DNA of 64,000 nucleotides from assembly GCF_000815105.2 (NCBI RefSeq), contig NZ_CP010310.2, positions 2,356,001-2,420,000 of the forward strand, given 5' to 3'. Source of the DNA: Pandoraea pulmonicola (GTDB taxonomy: Bacteria > Pseudomonadota > Gammaproteobacteria > Burkholderiales > Burkholderiaceae). The notes below the pieces were generated by a model. That model made no database searches. It was given only the letters and a program-made list of their open reading frames with translations, and was not told the origin of the DNA. Position 1 is the stretch's first letter, and each line of letters opens with the position of its first letter. The translations under genes and the position numbers were made by a program. This document shows, one piece after another, positions 11,525-20,530 of this stretch.

Positions 11525-12085
11525 TTACTTCTTGGCGCTGGCAGCACGGGAGGCTTGCGCGGCGGCCTTCGAGGCGACGTTGGTCGCAGCGGCGAAGTTC
11601 GTTTCGGCGATTTCCACGGCTTGCTTGGTGGCCTTTTGCACGCTGTCGAAGGCGCTGTTGGCCGCCGACAGCGCCGACTTGGCGAGCGCGACGGCAGATT
11701 CCGAACCGGCCGGGGCATTCTTCGCCAGGTTGTCGAACAGGGCTTGCACGTTCTGCGAGCTCTCGGCCAGTTGGGCTTCGGCCACACGGGTCACTTCAGC
11801 CTGCGTCGACGAAGCGATTTCATACAGGTGACGACCGTACGCAAGTGCCTTCTCGGCAGCCGGCTGAACGAGGTTGGCTTGCAGGGCGAGCAGTTCCTGG
11901 GCGTCCTTCACGGCAAAGGCCTTCTGGGCCGTCGAAGCCGATTCGGCCAGCGATGCCTTCACGGCTTGCAGGTTCAGTTCGACGAGCTTCTCCACGCCTT
12001 CGAACGCCTTGTTCGTCAAACCGAACAGGGTTTCGAGGTTGGCTTTGTGTGCGGCGGCGAGTTGCTCGGGGGTCAGAAACGACAT
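11525..12085 (-). CDS. phaP: Phasin, polyhydroxyalkanoate granule-associated protein
   Basis: A 186-aa phasin that coats PHA storage granules and controls their size and number. The sequence begins [34 protein letters not shown], here split as [23 protein letters not shown] and [11 protein letters not shown], the PhaP1 pattern of Burkholderiaceae. It is almost wholly alpha-helical and Ala-rich with a basic C-terminus, typical of phasins. A ribosome site AGGAG precedes ATG 12085. The gene is monocistronic: a promoter flanked by two perfect palindromes lies upstream (12202-12271) and a terminator downstream. Regulation by the PHA-sensing repressor PhaR is the natural inference. Confidence 0.93.
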   Translation of the reverse strand: MSFLTPEQLAAAHKANLETLFGLTNKAFEGVEKLVELNLQAVKASLAESASTAQKAFAVKDAQELLALQANLVQPAAEKALAYGRHLYEIASSTQAEVTRVAEAQLAESSQNVQALFDNLAKNAPAGSESAVALAKSALSAANSAFDSVQKATKQAVEIAETNFAAATNVASKAAAQASRAASAKK

Positions 12086-12201
12086 GGCGTTCTCCTATGG
12101 TGTCATACACAGCATATCGACCCACTCCGTGTTCGCTTGTCGGTTCTCACCTTATGTCGGTGAAAACACGGTTGGGGCCTCTCATTGGGGTGCGATCTCT
12201 T

Positions 12202-12271
12202 TTGTGCATCGCACAATCGCAAGTTTAGAGATATTTTTGGCGGTGTCAAGAATTTTTTGTGCAACGCACAA
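12202..12271 (-). promoter_or_regulatory. phaP promoter flanked by two PhaR-like palindromes
   Basis: Minus-strand promoter: a perfect -35 TTGACA (12249-12244), 16 bp, TAAACT (12227-12222). Two perfect 15-bp palindromes of form TTGTGC-N3-GCACAA flank it: 12257-12271 just upstream of -35 and 12202-12216 at the predicted start of transcription. Centres are 55 bp apart. The arrangement fits repression by PhaR, known to control phasin genes in relatives; the assignment to PhaR is inferred. Confidence 0.7.
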
Positions 12272-12571
12272 ATTCAATAAAAACTTAAAAAATCAAAAGG
12301 TTGGGATCCACTTTTCGGGGCGGTCCGTCGCGTCGCGGCGCGCGCGCGTATTCCCGCCAAAATCCTTGTCTGGTGCGGCTTTGCACCGTTTGGGGGCCCG
12401 GCGAATCCGGGGCGGCGATGGTACTATCGTCCCGTTCCGATACCGATTGGACGGGAAATGCGACAGCGGCATGACGTTGTTTTTTGTCCGTGCGCTGCGC
12501 CCCGCTCGCCGGTGTCGATGCCACCCAGATTTCTTTCCTTTGCCTGCCGCAGCTGCGGGCCACTCGCGTCG

Positions 12572-13549
12572 ATGCAAGCGTTCTACAGCGATCACTTCGT
12601 TTTGCCGTTGCCGCCCGGGCATCGGTTTCCCATGCAGAAGTACGCCCGGTTGCGCGAACGCGTGGCCGGTGAATTGCCGGATGTTGCGCTGACCGAGGCG
12701 TTGCCGGCCGACGACCTGATGCTCACGCGCGTGCACGCTCGGGACTACGTTGCCCGCGTGAGTCGTGGGGAGCTGAATCCCAAGGAGCAGCGCGAGATCG
12801 GTTTTCCCTGGTCGCCGCAAATGGTCGAGCGCTCGCGCCGCTCGGCCGGCGCGACGGTGGCTGCATGCCGTGCCGCGCTCGTACAAGGCGTGGCCGTCAA
12901 TCTTGCCGGCGGCACGCATCACGCCTGTGCCGACCGTGGCGAAGGCTTCTGCGTATTCAACGACGCGGCCGTCGCGGCACGCGCAATACAAACGGAACTC
13001 GGTCCGGGCACGCGGATCGCGATCGTCGATCTGGACGTGCATCAGGGCAATGGAACGGCCGCCATCTTCGAACACGACCCGAGTGTGTTCACGCTGTCGC
13101 TGCACGGTGAGCACAATTACCCGTTTCGCAAGGCACGCAGTGACCTCGACGTGGCGTTGCCGGACGGGTGTGGCGACGAGGACTATCTGGTCGCACTCGG
13201 ACACGCGCTCACCGATCTCTTCGCCCAGTTCACTCCGGCGCTGGTCATTTATCTCGCCGGCGCGGATCCGCTCGAGAACGACCGGCTCGGACGCCTCGCG
13301 CTCACGCACGACGGTTTGCTCGCACGCGACCGTTGCGTGCTCACCGCCTGCGCGGAACGCGCGCTGCCGGTAGCCATCGCCATGGCGGGCGGGTACGCGC
13401 GAGACATCGAGCAGACGGTCTCGGCGCATTTCGCAACGGTTCGTCTGGCCAGTCAGTTCCATCAGGCCGGCCGTCGAACGTATGGCGTACCGGCGGCGCC
13501 ATCGACGCCCACGGCACAACCGGCACAACCGAGCGGCGCCCTCGTATGA
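12572..13549 (+). CDS. Histone deacetylase-fold (acetylpolyamine amidohydrolase-like) protein
   Basis: A 325-aa zinc-dependent deacetylase of the HDAC/AcuC/AphA superfamily. Visible are the His116-His117 dyad in GGTHHACADRGEGF, the zinc ligands Asp155 and His157 in DLDVHQGNGT, a further Asp in LAGADPLENDRLG, and the GGY-type segment AGGYARDIE near the C-terminus. Bacterial members act on acetyl-lysine proteins, acetoin-related or acetylpolyamine substrates; the substrate cannot be told. ATG 12572 (MQAFYSDHFVLPLPPGH) is chosen because the fold begins there, although no good ribosome site is visible; the frame is open 38 codons further upstream. Its stop overlaps the next gene by ATGA. Confidence 0.88.
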   Translation: MQAFYSDHFVLPLPPGHRFPMQKYARLRERVAGELPDVALTEALPADDLMLTRVHARDYVARVSRGELNPKEQREIGFPWSPQMVERSRRSAGATVAACRAALVQGVAVNLAGGTHHACADRGEGFCVFNDAAVAARAIQTELGPGTRIAIVDLDVHQGNGTAAIFEHDPSVFTLSLHGEHNYPFRKARSDLDVALPDGCGDEDYLVALGHALTDLFAQFTPALVIYLAGADPLENDRLGRLALTHDGLLARDRCVLTACAERALPVAIAMAGGYARDIEQTVSAHFATVRLASQFHQAGRRTYGVPAAPSTPTAQPAQPSGALV

Positions 13550-14541
13550 GTGACCGTTCGACGTCATCGGCGAGCGCATCACGCGGGATAAGCGCGGGCC
13601 CCACGGCCATCTGGAGCGCCACCATGCCGTGGTGGTTCGTGTTGATCTGGAGCACAGGCTTCATCGTGGCGAAGTACGGCATGCCGAATGCCGAACCGCT
13701 GACGTTTCTCGCACTGCGCTTCGGCGGTACGCTACTGGTCATGCTTCCCGTGGCGCTGCTGACCGGTACGCCGTGGCCGACGCGACAGGCGTCGTCTTCG
13801 TCGGGGCGGGACGCTGTGGGCGCCATTGCTCGGGCCGACTGGGCGCTCTACGCGCATCTGGCCGTATCGGGCATTCTCATTCAGGCGGTCTATCTGGGCG
13901 GCGTATGGGCAGCCATCAAGCATGGCGTGCCGGCGGGACTCGCGGCGCTGATCGTCGGCATTCAGCCGCTGCTGACGGCGCTGTTTGCCCGCGTAGTCGG
14001 TGAGCCAGTGTCGCGGCGTCAGTGGCTCGGACTGTTGTGCGGCTTCGCGGGTGTGGGGTTGGTCGTCGCCAACAAATTGGGCGTGCGCGGTCTTAGCGCT
14101 TCGGCGGTGGCGCTGTGTGTACTCAGTCTCTTTGCGATCACGTCGGGCACGCTTTATCAGAAGCGCTTCTGCGCGCATTTCGATTTGCGCGTGGGCACAC
14201 TCGTCCAGTTCGGTGCGGCGTTCGCAGTGACGTTGCCGGCTGCGTGGGCGCTCGAAACCATGGAAGTTCGCTGGAATGCCGAGATGATCGGTGCGCTCGC
14301 CTGGTCGGTGCTGGCCCTGTCGATCGGTGCGATTTCCCTGCTGTTCCTCCTGATCCGGCATGGTGCTGCGACGAAAGTCTCCAGCCTCATGTATCTGACG
14401 CCTCCGACGACAGCCGTCATGGCATGGCTGTTGTTCGGGGAAACACTGTCCCCCTTGAGTGCGGCCGGCATGGTGGTGGCGGCGCTCGGCGTTGCGCTTG
14501 TGATCGAGCGGCGCTCGGCGCCTGCCTCGCCCGCGTCGTGA
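13546..14541 (+). CDS. DMT/EamA-family transporter
   Basis: A 331-aa inner-membrane protein with about ten transmembrane helices in two EamA repeats (first: WWFVLIWSTGFIVAKYG; second ending SSLMYLTPPTTAVMAWLLFGE). The family exports or imports small metabolites and the substrate is unknown. It is translationally coupled to the deacetylase gene (ATGA overlap at 13546-13549), suggesting a functional link. Confidence 0.88.
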   Translation: MSDRSTSSASASRGISAGPTAIWSATMPWWFVLIWSTGFIVAKYGMPNAEPLTFLALRFGGTLLVMLPVALLTGTPWPTRQASSSSGRDAVGAIARADWALYAHLAVSGILIQAVYLGGVWAAIKHGVPAGLAALIVGIQPLLTALFARVVGEPVSRRQWLGLLCGFAGVGLVVANKLGVRGLSASAVALCVLSLFAITSGTLYQKRFCAHFDLRVGTLVQFGAAFAVTLPAAWALETMEVRWNAEMIGALAWSVLALSIGAISLLFLLIRHGAATKVSSLMYLTPPTTAVMAWLLFGETLSPLSAAGMVVAALGVALVIERRSAPASPAS

Positions 14542-14586
14542 CAGGGTGGATTGGCGTCATTCTTCATTTGTCGTGAGCGATAACCC

Positions 14587-15432
14587 ATGAAACATCCACA
14601 CCCGAGCGCGCACAACGCGCAGCCATTGCCTCAAGACGAGATTTCGGCGCTCGACGTCCACGCGCGCGCGGCAGCGATCGGTGCCGCTGCCGAAGCGGGG
14701 ATGGCTGGGGAAAGTACGCATGTGTCGGCTGTCAACGACAACGTCAGCCCGCGCGTGGAATATGTTGACGAGGCGATTCGAAGCCGCCGCTCGATTCGGG
14801 CGTACCTGCCGACGCCGGTGTCGCAGGACACCGTGGCCGACATTCTTGCAGTGGCGTCGCGTGCGCCTTCGGGCAGCAACATCCAGCCTTGGCAAGCGTA
14901 TGTGTTGATGGGCGACGCGTTGCAGCGTCTGACGTCGCGACTGCTGGACGCATTCAACGACCCGGCGCAGCGTTTGATGCATCAGGAAGAGTACGCCTAC
15001 TATCCGCGCGAGTGGACAGAGCCTTATCAGGCGCGGCGTCGCAAGGTTGGCTGGGACTTGTATGGTTTGCTGGGCATCGGTCGTGCCGACAAGGAACGCA
15101 TGCAAGGTCAGCATGCGCGCAACTTCCGATTCTTCGATGCACCGGTTGGCATGATCTTCACGATCGACAGGCATCTGGAGCAGGGGAGCTGGCTGGACTA
15201 CGGCATGTTCCTGCAAAGCGTGATGGTGGCGGCGCGGGCGCGCGGGCTCGACACATGCCCGCAAGCGGCATTCGCGACGTTCCATCAGGTCATTGCCGAC
15301 GCGTTGCGTTTGCCGGAAACCCGGATGGTCGTATGCGGCATGGCACTGGGGTACGCGGACCCCAATGCGGTGGAAAACCAGCTCGTCACCGAGCGCGCGC
15401 CCCTGCAGGAATGGGCGCATTTTTTGAACTGA
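14587..15432 (+). CDS. Nitroreductase-family FMN oxidoreductase
   Basis: A 281-aa protein. From about residue 60 it shows the nitroreductase fold: AIRSRRSIRAY (FMN-phosphate Arg/Ser), ASRAPSGSNIQPWQ, and near the C-terminus GLDTCPQAAF with a helical ending. Such enzymes reduce nitroaromatics, quinones or related substrates with NAD(P)H. The first 55 residues are an extension without family similarity; starts at 14701 or later are possible alternatives to ATG 14587. It follows the transporter by 45 bp on the same strand. Confidence 0.87.
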   Translation: MKHPHPSAHNAQPLPQDEISALDVHARAAAIGAAAEAGMAGESTHVSAVNDNVSPRVEYVDEAIRSRRSIRAYLPTPVSQDTVADILAVASRAPSGSNIQPWQAYVLMGDALQRLTSRLLDAFNDPAQRLMHQEEYAYYPREWTEPYQARRRKVGWDLYGLLGIGRADKERMQGQHARNFRFFDAPVGMIFTIDRHLEQGSWLDYGMFLQSVMVAARARGLDTCPQAAFATFHQVIADALRLPETRMVVCGMALGYADPNAVENQLVTERAPLQEWAHFLN

Positions 15433-15563
15433 CGTATTTCAAAGGGATTGGCGTTATTTGGCGAAATTTGGCAAATGTGTATTTCGACGCGCTGCGTTGC
15501 ACAAAACTGCCAGATGCCAGTTTAAGTATTTCAGCTAAGTCATTCATATTGCTTATTTTTTCG

Positions 15564-15579
15564 GAAGTTACTAAACTTC
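15564..15579. promoter_or_regulatory. Palindrome in the pbpG upstream region
   Basis: GAAGTT-ACTA-AACTTC is a perfect 6-4-6 inverted repeat 43 bp before the pbpG start, in an AT-rich 189-bp spacer. A second AAACTG...CAGTTT inverted pair lies at 15504-15523. These are possible operators or a hairpin; the function is unknown. Confidence 0.35.
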
Positions 15580-15621
15580 TCCCAAACTCGTTGCCTGCCA
15601 ACCTTACGCTACTCCCAATCT

Positions 15622-16881
15622 ATGCACGCGATCACCGCCCTTGCGCGTCTGTGCCGCTCCCGCCTCTGGGGTGCTGCCGTCGTGGCGATTTCGCTCGCCG
15701 CCGGTACCCCGGCAATCGTCCACGCTGCCGGTAAAGCGAGCGAATGCTCGCCGAAGACGGCCAAGACGGCTGCCCAGAAGCGGGCGTGCGCGAATACCAA
15801 ATCCACTGCCGCCTCCAAGGCCGGCGCCAAACACGCCATAGCGACCAAGGCGTCTCGCGAGACCAAGAGCGCGAAAGTGGGCACCAAGGCCCGCAAGCTC
15901 GCGGCCGTCGAAGACGATGGACCCGCGGCCAAGCGTGTTGCCGTCAAGCGCGTTGTCTACAAGAACGGTAAGCGCCGTGTCGTGACGTCGTATCGCACCG
16001 TCAATTTCGCACCGCAAGCACCGGAGCGTCTGTCGACGGGCCGCGCCTTCGGCCTGCACGAAACGCCGGATGCGCTCGCGCTGCGTTCGTCGGTTGCCTT
16101 TGTCGTGGACGAGCGCACCGGCGAGTCGCTCTTCGACAAGAACTCGCAAGCGGTGCTGCCGATCGCGTCGATCTCGAAGCTGATGACGGCCATGGTTGCC
16201 CTCGACGCCGGCGTTCCGATGACCGACGTGATGGAAGTGACCGACGAGGATCGCGATTACGAGAAGGGCACCGGTTCGCGTCTGTCGGTCGGCTCGCGCC
16301 TCTCGCGCGAGGACATGCTGCACATTGCGCTGATGTCGTCGGAGAATCGCGCAGCCGCGGCACTCTCGCGTTACTTCCCGGGCGGGCGCCCGGCGTTCGT
16401 CGCCGCGATGAACCGCAAGGCCAAGCAGCTCGGCATGAACGACACGCACTTCAGTGATCCGACGGGGTTGTCGAGCCAGAACGTGTCGAGCGCGCGCGAC
16501 CTCGTGAAGATGGTCAAGGCGGCGTACCAGTACCCGATGATTCGTCGCTTCTCGACGGACAGCAATTACGATGTCAACACCGGTCGTCGCGAGCTGCACT
16601 ACGTGAGCACAAATCATCTGATCGGTCACGCGGGCTGGGAAATCGGCCTGCAGAAGACGGGTTACATCAATGAGGCCGGTCAGTGTCTCGTGATGCAGGC
16701 CAACGTCGATGGCCGTACGGTGATCATGATTCTGCTCGATTCGAGCGGGAAGTATTCGCGCTTTGCCGACGCCACGCGCGTTCGCAAGTGGCTGCTCGAT
16801 GGTGGTGGCGCGACGCCGCAACGCACGGCCGGTACCACACCGACCGCGCAAGTCGCCACCAATGGCGAGCACGCGCTGTAA
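15622..16881 (+). CDS. pbpG: D-alanyl-D-alanine endopeptidase (PBP7-like, peptidase S11)
   Basis: A 419-aa periplasmic penicillin-binding protein. Residues 1-37 form a signal peptide ending at IVHAAG. A Lys/Ala-rich linker follows, and the S11 catalytic domain starts near residue 150. Its motifs are SISK (SxxK nucleophile, in IASISKLMTAM), SSEN (SxN) and QKTGYI (KTG). Enzymes of this group cleave D-Ala-meso-DAP cross-links in murein. The basic linker of about 100 residues is longer than in E. coli PbpG (about 310 aa in total) and may bind the wall. A strong terminator follows. Confidence 0.9.
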   Translation: MHAITALARLCRSRLWGAAVVAISLAAGTPAIVHAAGKASECSPKTAKTAAQKRACANTKSTAASKAGAKHAIATKASRETKSAKVGTKARKLAAVEDDGPAAKRVAVKRVVYKNGKRRVVTSYRTVNFAPQAPERLSTGRAFGLHETPDALALRSSVAFVVDERTGESLFDKNSQAVLPIASISKLMTAMVALDAGVPMTDVMEVTDEDRDYEKGTGSRLSVGSRLSREDMLHIALMSSENRAAAALSRYFPGGRPAFVAAMNRKAKQLGMNDTHFSDPTGLSSQNVSSARDLVKMVKAAYQYPMIRRFSTDSNYDVNTGRRELHYVSTNHLIGHAGWEIGLQKTGYINEAGQCLVMQANVDGRTVIMILLDSSGKYSRFADATRVRKWLLDGGGATPQRTAGTTPTAQVATNGEHAL

Positions 16882-16924
16882 TCCGTGTGAGATCGATTGG
16901 CGCGATACACGTCGCGTCAGCAGT

Positions 16925-16955
16925 AAAAGGGCGCTCCTGCGGGAGCGCCTTTTTA
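16925..16955 (+). terminator. Intrinsic terminator of pbpG
   Basis: GGCGCTCC (16930-16937) pairs with GGAGCGCC (16942-16949) and is followed by TTTTTATT. The remaining sequence up to 17195 shows no supported feature. Confidence 0.85.
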
Positions 16956-17195
16956 TTGCGTGTCATGAATTGGACGGCGTATCGCGTATCGCGATGCGAT
17001 GACGGGGAGCCCCGGGACGAGGGCGTCGTCTGCCGAACGCCAGACCGCGTGATGGCATCGGGAATCACGAGGCGACAAGCCGTGGCGCACGCAAGCAAGC
17101 TATCCGTCAAGTCGCCCGAGAAGCGATCTGCCGCAAGCGCGATTAGCGCCGACTAATGCAGGTGGTGCACGTGGTGCAGGGTGGTGCGCGCCGGT

Positions 17196-18023
17196 TCACT
17201 CGACGGTCGTCGTCTGGGGCGCTGAGCCATTCGCGTCGGGACGCGGGGCATGAAAGCCGAGCGACGCTGAAATCTGCAGGGCGGTCTCGTTCAGATTCGC
17301 GAGCCATGCATCCTGCAGGCGATCGGCCGGTGCGGACAACGAGAGTCCTGCCACGAGCTTGCCGCTGTCATCGTAGATCCCGGCAGCGATGCAACGCACG
17401 CCCAACTCCAATTCCTCGTTATCGCGCGCATAGCCCGACTTGCGTACGTGGCTCAGTTCGCGCTCGAGCTTCTGCAGATCGGTGATGCTGTTGCGCGTAT
17501 GCCCGGACAGACCGGTACGCGTGGCATATGCGCGCACGCGCGCGGCTTCGTCCGCGGCGAGGAACAGCTTGCCCACGGACGTGAGATGCAGCGGAGCGTG
17601 ACCGCCGATGGCACGCACGACCTGCATGCCCGAGCGTTCGCTGTAGGCGCGCTCGATGTACACGATTTCATCGCCCTGGCGCACCGACAGGTTCACCGTC
17701 TGTCCGGTAATCCGGTGCAGGCCGCGCATTGGTGTCAGGGCGGCATCGCGCACCGACAGGCGCGCCTTGACCAGATTGCCGAGCTCGAGCAGACGCATGC
17801 CGAGTCGATACGTGCCCGGATCGCAACGATCGACGAAGCGGCACACCACCATGTCGTTCAGGATGCGGTGGGCGGTGGACGGATGGAGTTCGGTGGCTTG
17901 CGCCAGATCCTTGAGGCTGACCGGATCGGCATGCGCGGCGAGGGCATCGAGCAGACGCATCATGCGCTCGATTACCTGAATGGACGTGCGCGACTCCGCG
18001 CCTTGACTGCTTTCGTCTTTCAT
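17196..18023 (-). CDS. IclR-family transcriptional regulator
   Basis: A 275-aa regulator. The N-terminal winged HTH shows SLKDLAQATELHPSTAHRILNDM; the C-terminal effector domain shows LGNLVKARLSVRDAALTPMRGL and ELGVRCIAAGIYDDSGKLVAGLSLS, both typical of IclR ligand-binding domains. ATG 18023 (MKDESSQGAES) is preferred because the domain starts shortly after; the frame is open for 34 more codons upstream and no clear ribosome site distinguishes them. It has no same-strand partner, so the regulon is unknown. Confidence 0.9.
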   Translation of the reverse strand: MKDESSQGAESRTSIQVIERMMRLLDALAAHADPVSLKDLAQATELHPSTAHRILNDMVVCRFVDRCDPGTYRLGMRLLELGNLVKARLSVRDAALTPMRGLHRITGQTVNLSVRQGDEIVYIERAYSERSGMQVVRAIGGHAPLHLTSVGKLFLAADEAARVRAYATRTGLSGHTRNSITDLQKLERELSHVRKSGYARDNEELELGVRCIAAGIYDDSGKLVAGLSLSAPADRLQDAWLANLNETALQISASLGFHAPRPDANGSAPQTTTVE

Positions 18024-18312
18024 GAGGTAGGGCCGAGTTTCGTATAGGGGTGATTCTATATCATATTGTGAAAAATTCGCAGGGCTTCGCGTAGAAGAAA
18101 ACTGCGAAAAAGGGAGGCTCGGCATGGCAGCGCCATGTCCTGCGTACAGACGCCGTCAATACCTCGAGCCAGCGTGACGAGTTGCATGCATGCCGTGACA
18201 GAAATCTAAAGTGCGCCGTCGATCGCATCGTTAGCATGACCTTCGTTCCCGTAACGATGTCGGGCCCCGCCGGGAGTGCGGGTGTGCCCAGCATCAAAAA
18301 GGAGAGGGGTGG

Positions 18313-19602
18313 ATGTATCACGAATACGTGGGGTATGCCGGATGTCCGGATTGGCCGATGAAAACCAGTCCCTGGTCCGCGCCGGCGCAGATTTGCGAAA
18401 AGGGTGTTTCGATCGCGGAGAAACGCTCCGAAATCGCCGCGCAACTGATGCAGCTTCGGAATACGTGCGAGACGCTGAACCTGAGCACGTATTCCGTCGA
18501 CAAGCTCACGGAGACGTTTGAAAAGTCCTTTGACAAGGCGACCGCCGGATACTGGCGCGGCGGTCTTCGCGACCCGTTCTGGCGCTGCATCACGACGCCC
18601 GACCGGCCCGGGTTCTTCTGCTCGATGGTTGGCGAGCAACTGGATCAGCAATGTGCCGAGTTGCTGACGCCATCCGCGCGGCGATTCCTGAAAGTGCTGA
18701 CGGCGTTCGGTGAAGCGCTTGAGCACGAACGGGACATGCTGAATCGGTACGGCGATCTGGTAAAGCGCAATCACGCGGCATCGCGGGGCGAAACACATGC
18801 GGATGCAGGCGAGCAGTGGCAGGCACTGGAAGGTGCGAAGCGTCGGTGCATGGCCCTCTATGACGAGACTGCGCCGCTCGTGGAAAAGATGCGGCGGGCG
18901 ATCGACCGGGCTTGCGCGAGCGTCCGGCCGGACAAGAAGCACCACGGCACGCGCGAGGCCATCACCGGCGGCGTCTACGCAGTCGCCGCCGTGGTTGCCG
19001 CCGTTGCGTTGTCGGTAGCGTCGGTGGCGGTGGCGATCGTGGGTTTTGCCGTCACGGTGCTGATTCGGTGTGTAAGCCTGGGAAGTATCCGGGGATTTGA
19101 CAGGGAAAAGGGGTGGAAGGCCGTGGAAGACCTTCTGAATCACACGAGGGAATTCATCAACAGCGAGGAGCACAGAATGTATTCGAACATCAACAGAGTC
19201 ATCACGTGGGAGCAGGCTGATCAACAAGCGCTTGCGTGGAAGCAGGGAGAGGAGGCGTTGAAGCTGGCTCGGGAAAACTGGCGTCAGAGCGAAAAGACGT
19301 TGGATCTGGTGCATGCGCTCCAGTCTCAAGTGAAGGCGACGTCGGACTCGGTGAGCGCTCTCGACTCGCGCATGTCCGGATTGTCCGGACGCATGTCACG
19401 CCTGGAGGAGAAGACCGACGATATGGCAGTCGACTTGAAGCGGGTGCTGAACCTGCTTTCGCTCGAGGCCACTTCGCGCACATGGGGGCGGCCGAGTTCA
19501 CGTGAGGCGCCGTCCGACCGTGGCGACGGCGCACGGGTGGCAACGCGCCGCGCGCCCATGGAGCGGGCCGAATCACTGGAGACGTACCGGTCCGGGATGT
19601 GA
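18313..19602 (+). CDS. Orphan membrane/coiled-coil protein, function unknown
   Basis: A 429-aa protein that I do not recognise. The N-terminal 215 residues are helical with scattered cysteines. Residues about 219-254 are a long hydrophobic hairpin (GGVYAVAAVVAAVALSVA onward), enough for two membrane passes. Residues about 300-385 are heptad-rich and probably coiled coil (MSGLSGRMSRLEEKTDD). The tail is Arg/Ser-rich. This arrangement recalls secreted pore-forming translocators or membrane-remodelling proteins, but no family can be assigned. AAGGAGAGG precedes ATG 18313. It stands alone between divergent iclR and lutA, without secretion genes nearby. Confidence 0.75.
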   Translation: MYHEYVGYAGCPDWPMKTSPWSAPAQICEKGVSIAEKRSEIAAQLMQLRNTCETLNLSTYSVDKLTETFEKSFDKATAGYWRGGLRDPFWRCITTPDRPGFFCSMVGEQLDQQCAELLTPSARRFLKVLTAFGEALEHERDMLNRYGDLVKRNHAASRGETHADAGEQWQALEGAKRRCMALYDETAPLVEKMRRAIDRACASVRPDKKHHGTREAITGGVYAVAAVVAAVALSVASVAVAIVGFAVTVLIRCVSLGSIRGFDREKGWKAVEDLLNHTREFINSEEHRMYSNINRVITWEQADQQALAWKQGEEALKLARENWRQSEKTLDLVHALQSQVKATSDSVSALDSRMSGLSGRMSRLEEKTDDMAVDLKRVLNLLSLEATSRTWGRPSSREAPSDRGDGARVATRRAPMERAESLETYRSGM

Positions 19603-19669
19603 GGCCCTTGTCATAACCGGCAACCTGCGAGTCCGGGAATCCACGCTGGGCCGTACCGGTCCAGCGTCT

Positions 19670-19675
19670 TATAAT
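19670..19675 (+). promoter_or_regulatory. Predicted -10 element of lutAB
   Basis: A perfect TATAAT 33 bp before the lutA ATG. No good -35 box is seen at 16-18 bp, suggesting an activator-dependent promoter. Confidence 0.45.
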
Positions 19676-19707
19676 GGCCCATTATTCCCGAAAAGAGGAT
19701 TCCCCCA

Positions 19708-20433
19708 ATGCGCGTCGGACTCTTTGTCACGTGTCTGATCGACCTGATGCGTCCGGAGATCGGTTTCTCGACGCTCAAGCTGCTCGAGACGGCCGGCTGT
19801 GAGGTCGTGATCCCCGATTCACAAACCTGTTGCGGGCAGCCGGGCTACAACTCCGGCGAACGGGCCATCGCCCGCGATCTCGCCCAGAAATTCCTCGACG
19901 AATTCGAATCTTTCGACTATGTCGTCATGCCCTCGGGCTCGTGCGGCGGCATGGTCAAGGCGCATTACGGCGATCTCTTCGCCGACGATCCCGAGCTCAT
20001 GGGCCGCTACGAGCGCTTGCGCCCGCGCGTGTACGAGCTCACCGACTTTCTCGTCAACGTGCTGCACGTGGAGACGGTGCCCGGCGACTACAACGGCGAG
20101 GTGACGTACCACGATTCGTGCTCCGGTTTGCGAGAACTCGGCGTCAAGTCGCAACCGCGTGCGCTGCTTGCCAGGATGTCGGGCGTGAAGTTGACCGAGA
20201 TGAAGGACTGCCAGGCGTGCTGCGGTTTCGGCGGCACTTTCGCTCTCAAGTACGGCGATATCTCGACGGCCATCGTCGACGAGAAGTGCGCCAATATTGC
20301 GGCGAGCGGTGCGCCTGCCGTCGTGCTGGGCGACCTCGGCTGCATGCTCAACATCGAAGGGCGCCTGCGTCGCACGGGCGATACGAAGACGCGCGTGTTG
20401 CATATCGCGCAGGTGCTCGCCGGCGATGCGTGA
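19708..20433 (+). CDS. lutA: LutA/YkgE, lactate utilisation Fe-S protein
   Basis: A 241-aa protein with two CCG domains (cysteine-rich, Fe-S or heterodisulfide type): QTCCGQPGYNSGE, and later SCSGLRELG followed by DCQACCGFGGTFALKYG. LutA, LutB and LutC together oxidise L-lactate to pyruvate. The start ATG 19708 has AAGAGGA upstream and family-typical MRVGLFVTCLID. It is followed on the same strand by lutB after 97 bp. The length matches the family (about 240 aa). Confidence 0.93.
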   Translation: MRVGLFVTCLIDLMRPEIGFSTLKLLETAGCEVVIPDSQTCCGQPGYNSGERAIARDLAQKFLDEFESFDYVVMPSGSCGGMVKAHYGDLFADDPELMGRYERLRPRVYELTDFLVNVLHVETVPGDYNGEVTYHDSCSGLRELGVKSQPRALLARMSGVKLTEMKDCQACCGFGGTFALKYGDISTAIVDEKCANIAASGAPAVVLGDLGCMLNIEGRLRRTGDTKTRVLHIAQVLAGDA

Positions 20434-20530
20434 ATCCGTCGCCGTCTCCGACCTATCGACCCGTACGTCCGTGTGCGCCGTACCGTCTCCGGTGACGCGT
20501 GCTGGCCGTCATCACTTTTCGTGAGTCGCG

